Source: an uncultured Eubacteriales bacterium (GTDB taxonomy: Bacteria; Bacillota; Clostridia; Oscillospirales; Acutalibacteraceae). Taken from it: a stretch of DNA of 7,141 nt. Where the stretch lies: the NCBI GenBank assembly GCA_900321595.1, contig ONWP01000237.1:1-7141 (forward strand), given 5' to 3'. This document shows, one piece after another, positions 1 through 6,253 of this stretch. Position numbers and translations under genes: made by a program. A model generated the notes under the pieces. That model saw only the letters and a list, made by a program, of their open reading frames with translations, was not told the DNA's origin and ran no database searches. How positions within the stretch are numbered: the stretch's first letter is position 1; the number at the start of each line of letters is the position of its first letter.

Positions 1-454
1 GTTCTATTATATAATTTGCAATTCCCAGATACGCGATCTCCGGCAGTTCGACAAGCTGACGGATCTGCGCCGGCTTCGCGTAGCCCCAGACCATGTAGAA
101 ATCACACTTTTGCTCCGGCGTCAGGGGATACTCGATGACCATATATTCCCGCAGGATCGGCTCCGCCCGGGCAAATCGTTCGACGCCGAACCGCGCGCGC
201 AGATTCGTCTCCGGGTCATGGCGATCCTTCCTATCGGTCGGCGTCCGCCGAAGCCCGACGTAGTCGAAATCCGGCAGCAGATACCGGTTGTTCAGCTCGA
301 TCGCAATACACAGGTACGCGTCCTCCGGCGTTTCGGCGAGGATCTGTTCGTGGTTTTTGTCCGTCTCCGCTCTCGCCCTCGCCGGGATCGCGCACGCGCC
401 GAAAAGCGTCATCGCGATCGTGAAAACGAGGATGCTTTTCATGGTTTTCTTCAT
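1..454 (-). CDS. Secreted protein of unknown function, third gene of the sigma-factor operon (3' end cut by window edge)
   Basis: An open frame without stops runs from an ATG at 454-452 off the left edge, giving 151 complete codons. I do not recognise the family. The N-terminus (MKKTMKSILVFTIAMTLFGA) is a signal peptide: basic residues, a hydrophobic stretch at about residues 8-23, and ARA-type signal peptidase I sites after Ala27 or Ala29. Cys21 does not sit in a good lipobox, so a lipoprotein is less likely. The mature part is polar and mixed, with two similar motifs, AYLCIA near residue 47 and AYLGIA near residue 142, hinting at repeated or pseudo-symmetric units. A strong SD (AAGGAGG, 469-463) stands 8 nt before the ATG; a second ATG four codons on is spaced worse. 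The gene starts 19 bp after the stop of the membrane protein upstream, so the two are surely co-transcribed. Its place after a sigma/anti-sigma pair suggests an extracytoplasmic partner or target of that system, which is inference only. Confidence 0.8.
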   Translation of the reverse strand, partial: MKKTMKSILVFTIAMTLFGACAIPARARAETDKNHEQILAETPEDAYLCIAIELNNRYLLPDFDYVGLRRTPTDRKDRHDPETNLRARFGVERFARAEPILREYMVIEYPLTPEQKCDFYMVWGYAKPAQIRQLVELPEIAYLGIANYIIE

Positions 455-473
455 CGGCTTTTCCTCCTTCCCG

Positions 474-1172
474 TCACGCGTCCGGTGAAACGCCCCGGAT
501 GATTTTCGCCAGCTCCGCGTCGTCGGCGTAGCCGTCTGTCCGCCATTCGCAGACGTTGTACGTATACCGCCCGTCGGTGAAAAACAGCGTTGAGGTGTAG
601 GTGTACGGCGCGGTCTCGGTCACCGAGCGGTGCCGGTAATAGTGTTCGCCGTCAAGATCGATCCACTCGTTTTCGCCGCGCGACGCGTCGAAGAGGTGAT
701 CGGTCGCTGCCGGGCGCACGGTGACGGCGAGGATATCGCCGTTTGCGGCCTCCATGACGAGTTGGTAATTGTCGTCGGCGCGGGTCTCGGCGACGATCTT
801 CGTGAAGCGGTCCGGGATATATGCCGGGCGCGGGTCAGCCGGAAGCTTTTCTTCCATGCCGCCATCGACGTGGAAGACGTTGTCGCCCCAGTCGGGATCG
901 TACTGCACCACGGCGCGCCAGTATGCCGCTCCGGCGGTCGCGGTCATGAGGAAGAGCGTCACGATCGCCGCGATCAGCAGCGCGCGCGCCTTGCCGTAGA
1001 CCTTCCGGTACTTCCCGGTCTCCATCCGGCGGCAGAGCGTATCCATACGCGCCTCGAACGCGGGGGAGAAGGCGACGGGCTCGTCCGCCTCCGCCTGAAG
1101 CGCGGTCTTCTCGGCGCGCAGGGCGCGGTCGGCGTCCTGCCGGAACAGTTCAAAAAACATCTCGTCGTTCAT
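474..1172 (-). CDS. Single-pass membrane protein, DUF4367-like; probable anti-sigma or sigma-associated regulator
   Basis: The 232-residue protein has three parts. Residues 1-60 are a charged, probably helical cytoplasmic segment. Residues 62-84 (ALLIAAIVTLFLMTATAGAA) form one transmembrane helix. Residues 90-232 are an outer domain. The outer part fits the DUF4367 pattern of Bacillota: a YIPDRF motif at 118-123, alternating beta-strand-like segments, a strand near TSTLFF (193-198), and a closing helix ELAKIIRGV (220-228). Such proteins usually follow ECF sigma factors and are thought to hold the sigma factor at the membrane until a signal arrives. There is no zinc-binding HxxxCxxC anti-sigma motif; Cys47 is the only cysteine in the cytoplasmic part. 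The ATG overlaps the sigma-factor stop in an ATGA (1169-1172), and an SD (GAGGAG, 1186-1181) lies 8 nt upstream, so translation is probably coupled. The anti-sigma role is inferred from architecture and position; the family call comes from pattern recognition, not a search. Confidence 0.82.
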   Translation of the reverse strand: MNDEMFFELFRQDADRALRAEKTALQAEADEPVAFSPAFEARMDTLCRRMETGKYRKVYGKARALLIAAIVTLFLMTATAGAAYWRAVVQYDPDWGDNVFHVDGGMEEKLPADPRPAYIPDRFTKIVAETRADDNYQLVMEAANGDILAVTVRPAATDHLFDASRGENEWIDLDGEHYYRHRSVTETAPYTYTSTLFFTDGRYTYNVCEWRTDGYADDAELAKIIRGVSPDA

Positions 1173-1711
1173 TTGAAATACTCCTCATAGCCGTTTTTGA
1201 TCAGGATCTCCCGCAGGCGATCCTTCGCGCGCTTGACGCGCATGCGCGCCGCGTCCTGCGAGATGCGCAGCATCGACGCGATCTCCCGGGTCGTGTAGCC
1301 CTCCACGAACCGCAGCCGCAGCAGCGCCGCGTCCTCCGGGGGCAGCGCGTCCATCAGCCGCTCCAGCTCGGTGCGCCCGTCGTCCTGCGGGGCGGGCAGC
1401 GTCTCCGGCAGCTCGGCGAAGCGGTTTTGCTCCCGGAGCAGGGCGAGCGCCTTATAGCGCGTCACCGCGAACAGATACCGCTCCAGCTCCTCGGCCGGCA
1501 GCGTCCGCAGCGCGGCGAACCGCTTCGCCAGCGTCAGGAACGCGTCGTGCACCGCGTCCTCAGCCCGCGCCTGATCGCGCAGGATGCGCATCGCCGCGCG
1601 CCACAGCGCCTCGCGGTATCGCAGGTACAGCGTCTCGAAGTCCGGCGCGTCCGGCGCGCCGACGGCTTCGAACAGGATCGTCGGGATCAAATCGTCACTC
1701 ACTCCCCGCAT
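1169..1711 (-). CDS. ECF-type RNA polymerase sigma-70 family sigma factor
   Basis: This protein directs RNA polymerase to a limited set of promoters. Sigma region 2 spans about residues 24-95, with FETLYLRYREALWRAAMRIL and the conserved AEDAVHDAF at 50-58. Region 4 spans about 115-172, with LPPEDAALLRLRFVEGYTTREIA leading into a helix-turn-helix and the basic helix AARMRVKRAKDRLRE. No region 1.1 or region 3 is present, so it is ECF class, and the size is typical. The start is uncertain. The ATG at 1711 has no SD. A TTG at 1690 (codon 8) gives an N-terminus MIPTILFEA that resembles the usual start of this family, and a GGGGAG lies 11 nt upstream of it. The longer frame is listed as the outer bound. 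The gene is first in a leftward operon and overlaps the membrane regulator by 4 bp. It is divergent from the ceramidase-like gene. Its regulon cannot be read from the window. Confidence 0.93.
   Translation of the reverse strand: MRGVSDDLIPTILFEAVGAPDAPDFETLYLRYREALWRAAMRILRDQARAEDAVHDAFLTLAKRFAALRTLPAEELERYLFAVTRYKALALLREQNRFAELPETLPAPQDDGRTELERLMDALPPEDAALLRLRFVEGYTTREIASMLRISQDAARMRVKRAKDRLREILIKNGYEEYFK
1698..1707 (-). promoter_or_regulatory. Shine-Dalgarno-like site supporting a TTG start for the sigma factor
   Basis: Read on the minus strand, GGGGAGTGAG lies just inside the longer reading frame and upstream of a TTG at 1690-1688. The spacing from GGGGAG is 11 nt, a little long. No purine-rich site precedes the ATG at 1711, where the upstream bases are GACCGGATAACCGC. 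This favours the shorter protein, with a GTG at 1702 as a weaker alternative. Confidence 0.45.
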
Positions 1712-1747
1712 GCGGTTATCCGGTCGCCCGGATCAAGGGCCCTTCAC

Positions 1748-1778
1748 TTTATATATCGCAAAAACAGGCCGAAACGAA
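1748..1778 (-). promoter_or_regulatory. Weak candidate promoter for the sigma-factor operon
   Basis: On the minus strand, GCGATATATAAAG offers a -10-like TATATA (1755-1750) or TATAAA (1753-1748) about 40-60 bp upstream of the possible sigma-factor starts. The matching -35 region (TTCGTT or CGTTTC, near 1778-1771) is poor. A vegetative promoter with a weak -35 is possible, as is recognition by another sigma factor. It rests mainly on the AT-rich box and its position. Confidence 0.3.
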
Positions 1779-1892
1779 CAGAAATTTTCGAAATTGATGA
1801 GAATTCAGCGTTTTATACAACAAAGAAGCGTCTGTTTTGGCGCGTTTGACGAAGGCGCGAGCGCGTTGGCCGGTCGGGGCGCGCGCGAAAGA

Positions 1893-1902
1893 ATCGCGCG
1901 AT
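1893..1902. repeat. Short perfect palindrome ATCGCGCGAT upstream of the rightward promoter
   Basis: A 10-bp perfect inverted repeat lies about 24 bp before the candidate -35 box. The same area can also pair CGCGCG (1882-1887) with CGCGCG (1895-1900) around a 7-nt loop. It could be an operator half-site or a small hairpin. In GC-rich DNA with CGCG runs it may also be chance. Confidence 0.3.
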
Positions 1903-1925
1903 CGGCGGAAATTTGCGCCGTGCGC

Positions 1926-1959
1926 TTGCATTGAACGGCTTCTCATGGTATATTATACA
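1926..1959 (+). promoter_or_regulatory. Probable promoter of the ceramidase-like/HIT transcript
   Basis: Two overlapping sigma-A-type readings are visible. One is TTGCAT (1926-1931), a 17-nt spacer and TATATT (1949-1954), preceded by TGG, which makes an extended -10. The other is TTGAAC (1931-1936), a 17-nt spacer and TATACA (1954-1959). Transcription would begin near 1961-1966, leaving a leader of about 25 nt before the ATG at 1988. The AT-rich box stands out in GC-rich DNA and has the right distance to the gene. Confidence 0.6.
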
Positions 1960-1987
1960 AAAAAGAACCGCTTTGGGGGCTGGTTTT

Positions 1988-3697
1988 ATGAGACATAATA
2001 CGAAACGGCTTGTGGCTGTGCTGACCTGCTGCGCGATGGTCTTCGGCTTCACCGTAAACAGCTTCGCCGGACAGGGCGCCGGGCGCGAGGCGTTCAACGC
2101 GCGGCTGGCCGCCGGACTGGAGCGCACGCTCAACAAGGCCGCCGAAGGGCTGATGAACGTGGTCGCGGCGCTGGTGCCGAACGCCGTCACTGTACAGAAG
2201 CTCGACCGGTACGCGCCGGGCACGGAGTTCAAGGGCGACGAGACCTTCCTCGACGCGCCCGCGAACCGGGGCATGTGGCGTCTGGGCTACGCGTCGGATT
2301 CCATCGTCCCCGCGGACTTCGCCGAGGGCAAATATTATAAGGGCGGCTACGCCCTGGACAAGATCACGAAGGAGCTGCTTGACGACCTGCGCGTGCGCGT
2401 GGTCTCGCTCGACGACAGCTCCGGCCGCGGCGCGGTCATCTTCGCCGTGGTGGACTGCATCGGCCTCGCCAACGCCGACGTGCAGCGCATCCGCGCGGCG
2501 CTGAAGCCCTTCGCGGAGGAAAACGGGATCAAGAGCATCAATGTCAGCGCGACGCACACCCATTCGGGCATCGACACCCAGGGCGTGTACACGAATATCG
2601 TCAAATCGGTTCTGCGCAACATCGGCGCGTCGATGGTCCGCTCCGACAAATTGGCGCCCGCCATCAGCGAGGACTTCCTGAACCTGATCGTCGAGAAGAC
2701 CGCCGCCTGCGCGAAACAGGCCTTCGCCGCCATGGAGCCGGGCATGCTCACCTACGCGAAGGCGGATCTGTCGGACTACACCCGCGACCGCACCGCGCCC
2801 TTCTGCTACGACGGGAACATGTACCGCCTGCTGTTCGCGCCGGCCAACAAGAGCAGCCGCCCGACGATCATCGCCTCGCTGGGCGTACACCCCGAGGGCG
2901 TCGGCTTCGAGCAGGACGCGGCGAGCGCCGATTTCATCTATTATATGGATCAGCTCATGCGGGAGAAGGGCTATAACCTGCTCTTTATGCAGGGCGCGCT
3001 GGGCACTGTCACCGAGGATATGTACCTGTCGAGCGACGAGATCACCGAGACCCGGACGGAATCGGTCGTGCGCTACGGGCAGGAGCTTGGTTATATCGCC
3101 ATCGGCATGACGATGGATGAGGCCGCGCGCAAGGCGCTTACGGACAAGGAGTGGGAGCTGGCCGGCGTCGCCGGCGGCGCGTATACCCCGTGGTACGAGG
3201 GGCTGGCCGTCAGTCAGGAGCAGACGCTGAAGCCCATCCTCAACATCCGCACCGAGGAGCTGCTGGTCAAGATCGACTGTCCGGTCTACAAGGCGCTGGG
3301 CAAGCTTGCGCTGGCGAACAACGCGATCTACCGGGACGGCCTGTTTGACTATTACAGCGCCACGGAGATCGGCTATATGGAGCTGGGCGGCGTCGTCAAG
3401 GCCGTGCTGTGCCCCGGCGAGACCTACGGCGAGCTGATCTACGGCGGCGAGAAAATGGCGGGCCTGCCCTTCGGGCCGCTCCACGAGGAGATGGGTACCG
3501 AGGACGTGATGGTCCTTGACCTGATGAACGACGCCATCGGCTATATCATGCCCGACGACGACTTCGTCTACTTCCATGTGGATCCCACGGAGGACTTCGT
3601 CGAGTTCACCGGCGCGTGGGGCATGACCAGTGTCGGCCGCCATGCGGCCAGCCAGGTCTACGGCGCCGTCAACGAGCTGTACGATTCAATTCGATAA
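1988..3697 (+). CDS. Secreted neutral/alkaline ceramidase-like protein
   Basis: The 569-residue protein begins with a signal peptide (MRHNTKRLVAVLTCCAMVFG, cleavage likely after SFA at residue 27). The ATG at 1988 was chosen because this peptide starts there and GGGGG (1975-1979) lies 8 nt upstream; an in-frame start at 1913 lies before the promoter. From about residue 97 the chain matches the neutral ceramidase N-terminal fold: WRLGYASDSIVP, a strand giving AVVDCIGL, then SATHTHSG at 187-194 (zinc His190/His192), GVHPEG with His301, QGALGTVTED at 335-344, and CPGE with Glu478, the expected metal ligand. These enzymes are zinc amidases; true ceramidases cut the N-acyl bond of ceramide outside the cell. 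The nucleophilic serine of the family appears to be Thr342, and the C-terminal tyrosine metal ligand may be phenylalanine. It is shorter than classical bacterial ceramidases (about 650 residues) and probably lacks the C-terminal Ig-like domain. The fold is confident; the substrate is not known. Confidence 0.85.
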   Translation: MRHNTKRLVAVLTCCAMVFGFTVNSFAGQGAGREAFNARLAAGLERTLNKAAEGLMNVVAALVPNAVTVQKLDRYAPGTEFKGDETFLDAPANRGMWRLGYASDSIVPADFAEGKYYKGGYALDKITKELLDDLRVRVVSLDDSSGRGAVIFAVVDCIGLANADVQRIRAALKPFAEENGIKSINVSATHTHSGIDTQGVYTNIVKSVLRNIGASMVRSDKLAPAISEDFLNLIVEKTAACAKQAFAAMEPGMLTYAKADLSDYTRDRTAPFCYDGNMYRLLFAPANKSSRPTIIASLGVHPEGVGFEQDAASADFIYYMDQLMREKGYNLLFMQGALGTVTEDMYLSSDEITETRTESVVRYGQELGYIAIGMTMDEAARKALTDKEWELAGVAGGAYTPWYEGLAVSQEQTLKPILNIRTEELLVKIDCPVYKALGKLALANNAIYRDGLFDYYSATEIGYMELGGVVKAVLCPGETYGELIYGGEKMAGLPFGPLHEEMGTEDVMVLDLMNDAIGYIMPDDDFVYFHVDPTEDFVEFTGAWGMTSVGRHAASQVYGAVNELYDSIR

Positions 3698-3702
3698 GGA
3701 GG
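3696..3702 (+). promoter_or_regulatory. Strong Shine-Dalgarno overlapping the upstream stop codon
   Basis: AAGGAGG begins inside the TAA stop (3695-3697) of the ceramidase-like gene and sits 6 nt before the HIT ATG at 3709. This fixes the HIT start and points to one transcript, with ribosomes ending the first gene close to where the second begins. Confidence 0.85.
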
Positions 3703-3708
3703 TTTTCT

Positions 3709-4053
3709 ATGGCAGATTGTCTGTTTTGCGGGATCGCCGCCGGCGTGATCCCCTCGACGAAGGTCTACGAGGACGATCAGATCCTCGCGTTCCGCGACAT
3801 CAACCCGCAGGGGCCTGTTCATGTGCTGTTCATCCCGAAAAAGCACATCGGCTCGGCGCTGGATATCACTGCGGAGAACAGCGCCGTCATCGCGCATATC
3901 TTCGAGGTCGCCGCGCAGGTGGCGCGTGACGAGGGCATCGCCGCGGACGGCTACCGGCTCGTCTCCAACATCGGCGAGTACGGCCAGCAGTCGGTGCATC
4001 ACCTGCACCTGCACATGATCGGCGGACGGCAGATGTCCTGGCCGCCCGGATAA
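3709..4053 (+). CDS. HIT family protein (HinT-like nucleotide phosphoramidase/hydrolase)
   Basis: A 114-residue cytoplasmic protein of the histidine-triad superfamily, in the normal size range for bacterial HinT. It starts MADCLFCGIAAGVIPSTKVY, with the CxxC pair (Cys4, Cys7) seen in many zinc-containing members. It continues with the typical AFRDINPQGPVHVLFIPKKHI (27-47) and SNIGEYGQQSVHHLHLHMIGG (86-106). The triad HHLHLHM holds His98, His100 and His102, where the middle histidine normally forms the nucleotidyl intermediate. The family hydrolyses purine nucleoside phosphoramidates such as AMP-lysine. The gene lies 11 bp after the ceramidase-like gene and is followed by a terminator. No functional link to its neighbours is needed, since HIT genes occur in many contexts. 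All key residues are present. Confidence 0.96.
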   Translation: MADCLFCGIAAGVIPSTKVYEDDQILAFRDINPQGPVHVLFIPKKHIGSALDITAENSAVIAHIFEVAAQVARDEGIAADGYRLVSNIGEYGQQSVHHLHLHMIGGRQMSWPPG

Positions 4054-4063
4054 CGGTCTACAG

Positions 4064-4095
4064 GACGGGCGGGCTGCGGTCTGCCCGTCTTTTTT
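4064..4095 (+). terminator. Rho-independent terminator after the HIT gene
   Basis: GACGGGC (4064-4070) pairs perfectly with GCCCGTC (4083-4089) around a 12-nt loop, followed by six T residues (4090-4095). It begins 11 bp after the HIT stop and ends about 10 bp before the likely comEC start, so it separates the two units unless read-through is allowed. Confidence 0.85.
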
Positions 4096-4105
4096 GACGG
4101 AAGCG

Positions 4106-6253
4106 ATGAAGCGGCCGATGGTCTTCGCGGGCGTTTGCCTGTACGCGGTGACGTTTGCGCTGACGCGCCTGAACGCGTCGGCTTCGTTCGCGTGCGCCCT
4201 CCTCTGCGCGGCGGCGAGCGCCGTCTGCGCCGTCCTCTGGATCGCGGGCCGCGCGCGCGGCGCGGGACGGCTCGTCCGGTTCGGCGCGGCGGGCATGGCG
4301 GGCGCGCTGCTCCTGACCGCGGGCGCGCTTTCCTGCGCGGCGGAGCTGCGCTTCCGGCAGGAACCGGCCTTCGCGATGGCCGGAGAGGATCAGACCTTCA
4401 CCGGAACGGTGCGGGAGGTCGTCCCCGCCGGGGACAAATCGTATTACATCGTGCGCGCCGACTCGGTGTCGGGCGAGTCGGTCCGGACCGATCTGGTCGT
4501 CTTTTCCATGGGCAAATTCGACGCCGCGCCGGACGACCGCGTGACGGGCAGCCGGGTCGTTCTGCGGGCGCTCTCCGACGCGCAGGCCGCGTCCTGGCGG
4601 GCAAAGGGTGTCTTCCTCGCCGCGTACGGCGGCGCGTACGACGTGACGCAGGCTTCCGGCCGCAGAAGCGCGCGGTATCTGTTTTTCCGGCTGCGCGCCG
4701 CACTGACAGACCGTCTGCGGGAGCAGATGCGCCCCGAACACGCGGCCGTCGCGACAGGCCTCCTGCTGGGGGACACGTCCCAAATCGGGGACGAGACGCT
4801 GCAGGGCTTTCGCGACAGCGGCATCTCGCACCTGTTCGCGGTATCCGGTCTGCATCTGACGGTGTGGACGGCGATCCTGTTCGCGGCGCTTTCCCGGTTC
4901 GGCGCGGTGTCTGAGCGGCGCAGAGCCGCCGTCTGCGCCTGCTTCGTGCTGTTCTTCATGGCGCTGACCGGCTTCGGCGCGTCGGTCGTGCGCGCGGGGA
5001 TCATGCTGCTGATCACGTACGGCGCGGCCTTCGTGAACCGGCGGTACGACGGTCTGAGCGCGCTGTTCGCGGCGCTGGGGCTGATGCTCCTGCGCGAGCC
5101 CTTTGCCGTCGGCGACGTGGGGCTGACGCTGTCCTTCCTGACCACCTGCGGTTTCCTGCTCTACGCGAAGCCCGTCAGCCGCCTGATCGACCGCATGACG
5201 CGCCGGGTCCGCCGGAGGCTGCCGCGCCGGCTGATCGTCCGGGTGCTGACCGTCGTGATCTTCTCCGTGCTGGCGGCGGTCTTCACGATGCCGGCCGTGG
5301 TGGCGTATTTCGGCAGGGTCAGCGTCGTCGCGCCGCTGGCGAACCTGCTGTGCGCGCTTCCCGCGGAGCTGGCGATGCTGTTTTCCGGCGTCGCGGCGCT
5401 CGCCGCGCCGGTCGCGGTGATCGCGAAGCCCTGCGTCCTGCTCTCCGGGCTGCTGATCCGGTATCTGCTCGCCGTCACGCGCGCGACGGCCGGTCTGCCG
5501 GGCGCGTCCGCGCCGCTCGCGTCGCCGGTCTTCCTGTATCTGGCGCTGCTGGGTCTGGCCGTCGTGGTGGTCGCGAACGTTCTGGGCGCGTCTGACAGAC
5601 GTCGCCTCACGGCGCTGCTCGCCTGCGCCGCGCTCTTTTACGCCTGCGCCGGCGGCAACGCGCTCTACGCCGGGAACAGCTTCACGGTGCAGGCGGTGCC
5701 GGCGGGCGACGGGCTCTGCGTGCTGGTGGAAAACGACGGGCTGCGCGTGCTGATCGGCTGCACCGGCACAGAGAGCTATCATCTGGAGCAGGCGCTGCGC
5801 GGCGGCGCGGAACCGGCGCTGGTCGCCGCGCTCACCCCGGGACTGGGCTCCGGCTCGCTTCTGCCGGAGGCGCGCAGGCTCTGCCCGCACGCGCGTTTCC
5901 TCACGCCGGAGGACGGTACGGATCGCACTGTCGTACTTGACGGAAACGTCGTTTTGCGGTATATTAACAGAGATGGTCTTCGATGCGTCTACGTCGAGAC
6001 GCCGCGGGGCAGCTGCTTCGCGCTGGGCGATCCGGGCGCGAAGGCGGCGCCGAAAGCCTGGCTGGACGCCGACGTGACCGTGAGCCGGAAGCGCGCGCCC
6101 GCTTTCCTGCGGCCGACGGGCTTCCTGTTCGTCAGCGGCGACGCGCCGGAGGAGGCGTTCGACACCGGGACGGACGGCGCGCTGACGTTCACCGCGTCGC
6201 CGCTGGGAGAATACGCGTATACGGGGAGGCATTACCGTGTATATCCGAAATGA
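4106..6253 (+). CDS. comEC: ComEC/Rec2-type DNA uptake channel protein with degenerate C-terminal domain
   Basis: A 715-residue polytopic membrane protein of the ComEC/Rec2 family, which carries single-stranded DNA across the inner membrane during transformation. Order: N-terminal membrane helices (about 5-80); an outer OB-like DUF4131 region (about 90-190, starting TFTGTVREV); the competence domain (about 210-490) with GLLLGD (218-223), FAVSGLHL (244-251), SVVRAGIM (293-300) and PLANLL (410-415); then a C-terminal region (about 525-715) where a metallo-beta-lactamase-like domain is expected. That last region keeps the strand pattern (FTVQAVPAGDGLCVLVENDG) but lacks the usual DVGQGD and THxDxDH metal motifs. 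I chose ATG 4106 because the in-frame TTG at 4094 lies in the terminator T-run; no start has a good SD (GGAAG is too close), and ATG 4118 is also possible. The 3' end overlaps holA by 17 bp. Presence of comEC does not prove that the organism is transformable. Confidence 0.92.
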   Translation: MKRPMVFAGVCLYAVTFALTRLNASASFACALLCAAASAVCAVLWIAGRARGAGRLVRFGAAGMAGALLLTAGALSCAAELRFRQEPAFAMAGEDQTFTGTVREVVPAGDKSYYIVRADSVSGESVRTDLVVFSMGKFDAAPDDRVTGSRVVLRALSDAQAASWRAKGVFLAAYGGAYDVTQASGRRSARYLFFRLRAALTDRLREQMRPEHAAVATGLLLGDTSQIGDETLQGFRDSGISHLFAVSGLHLTVWTAILFAALSRFGAVSERRRAAVCACFVLFFMALTGFGASVVRAGIMLLITYGAAFVNRRYDGLSALFAALGLMLLREPFAVGDVGLTLSFLTTCGFLLYAKPVSRLIDRMTRRVRRRLPRRLIVRVLTVVIFSVLAAVFTMPAVVAYFGRVSVVAPLANLLCALPAELAMLFSGVAALAAPVAVIAKPCVLLSGLLIRYLLAVTRATAGLPGASAPLASPVFLYLALLGLAVVVVANVLGASDRRRLTALLACAALFYACAGGNALYAGNSFTVQAVPAGDGLCVLVENDGLRVLIGCTGTESYHLEQALRGGAEPALVAALTPGLGSGSLLPEARRLCPHARFLTPEDGTDRTVVLDGNVVLRYINRDGLRCVYVETPRGSCFALGDPGAKAAPKAWLDADVTVSRKRAPAFLRPTGFLFVSGDAPEEAFDTGTDGALTFTASPLGEYAYTGRHYRVYPK
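6223..6229 (+). promoter_or_regulatory. Shine-Dalgarno fixing the GTG start of holA
   Basis: GGGGAGG lies inside the comEC coding end, 7 nt before a GTG at 6237-6239. No nearby in-frame ATG fits this site, and the GTG gives MYIRNEQQIRSL, a plausible beginning for the delta subunit. The start therefore depends on this site. Confidence 0.8.

Larger units (their letters stand above)
1712..1987. other. Divergent intergenic regulatory region
   Basis: This stretch separates the leftward sigma operon from the rightward ceramidase-like gene. The part from about 1740 to 1830 is clearly AT-richer than the surrounding genes and contains ATATAT, ATTTTCGAAATT and TTTTATACAA. The part from 1850 to 1920 returns to GC-rich sequence with CGCG runs and a 10-bp palindrome. 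A promoter-like region follows at 1926-1959. Short open frames crossing it have no convincing SD or protein-like composition. No RNA gene or riboswitch was recognised. Confidence 0.7.

Noticed and set aside
110..502. Plus-strand open frame over the left-edge gene
   Set aside because: The minus strand has a strong SD, a signal peptide and operon context; the plus-strand translation is Arg-rich and featureless.
630..1190. Plus-strand open frame opposite the membrane regulator
   Set aside because: It overlaps a gene with a clear transmembrane helix, an SD and coupling to the sigma factor, and its own translation shows no domain.
1781..1795. Short direct repeat GAAATT and near-palindrome around TTTCGAAA
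   Set aside because: It is too short and imperfect within AT-rich intergenic DNA to call an operator without comparison to relatives.
1813..2274. Minus-strand open frame across the divergent promoter region
   Set aside because: It covers the promoter and the signal-peptide coding region of the ceramidase-like gene and has no SD; its Ser/Arg/Ala-rich translation looks like a shadow.
1943..3643. Long open frame on the minus strand opposite the ceramidase-like gene
   Set aside because: It mirrors a well-supported gene, has a composition rich in Arg, His, Asp and Val typical of antisense frames in GC-rich DNA, and shows no SD or recognisable domain.
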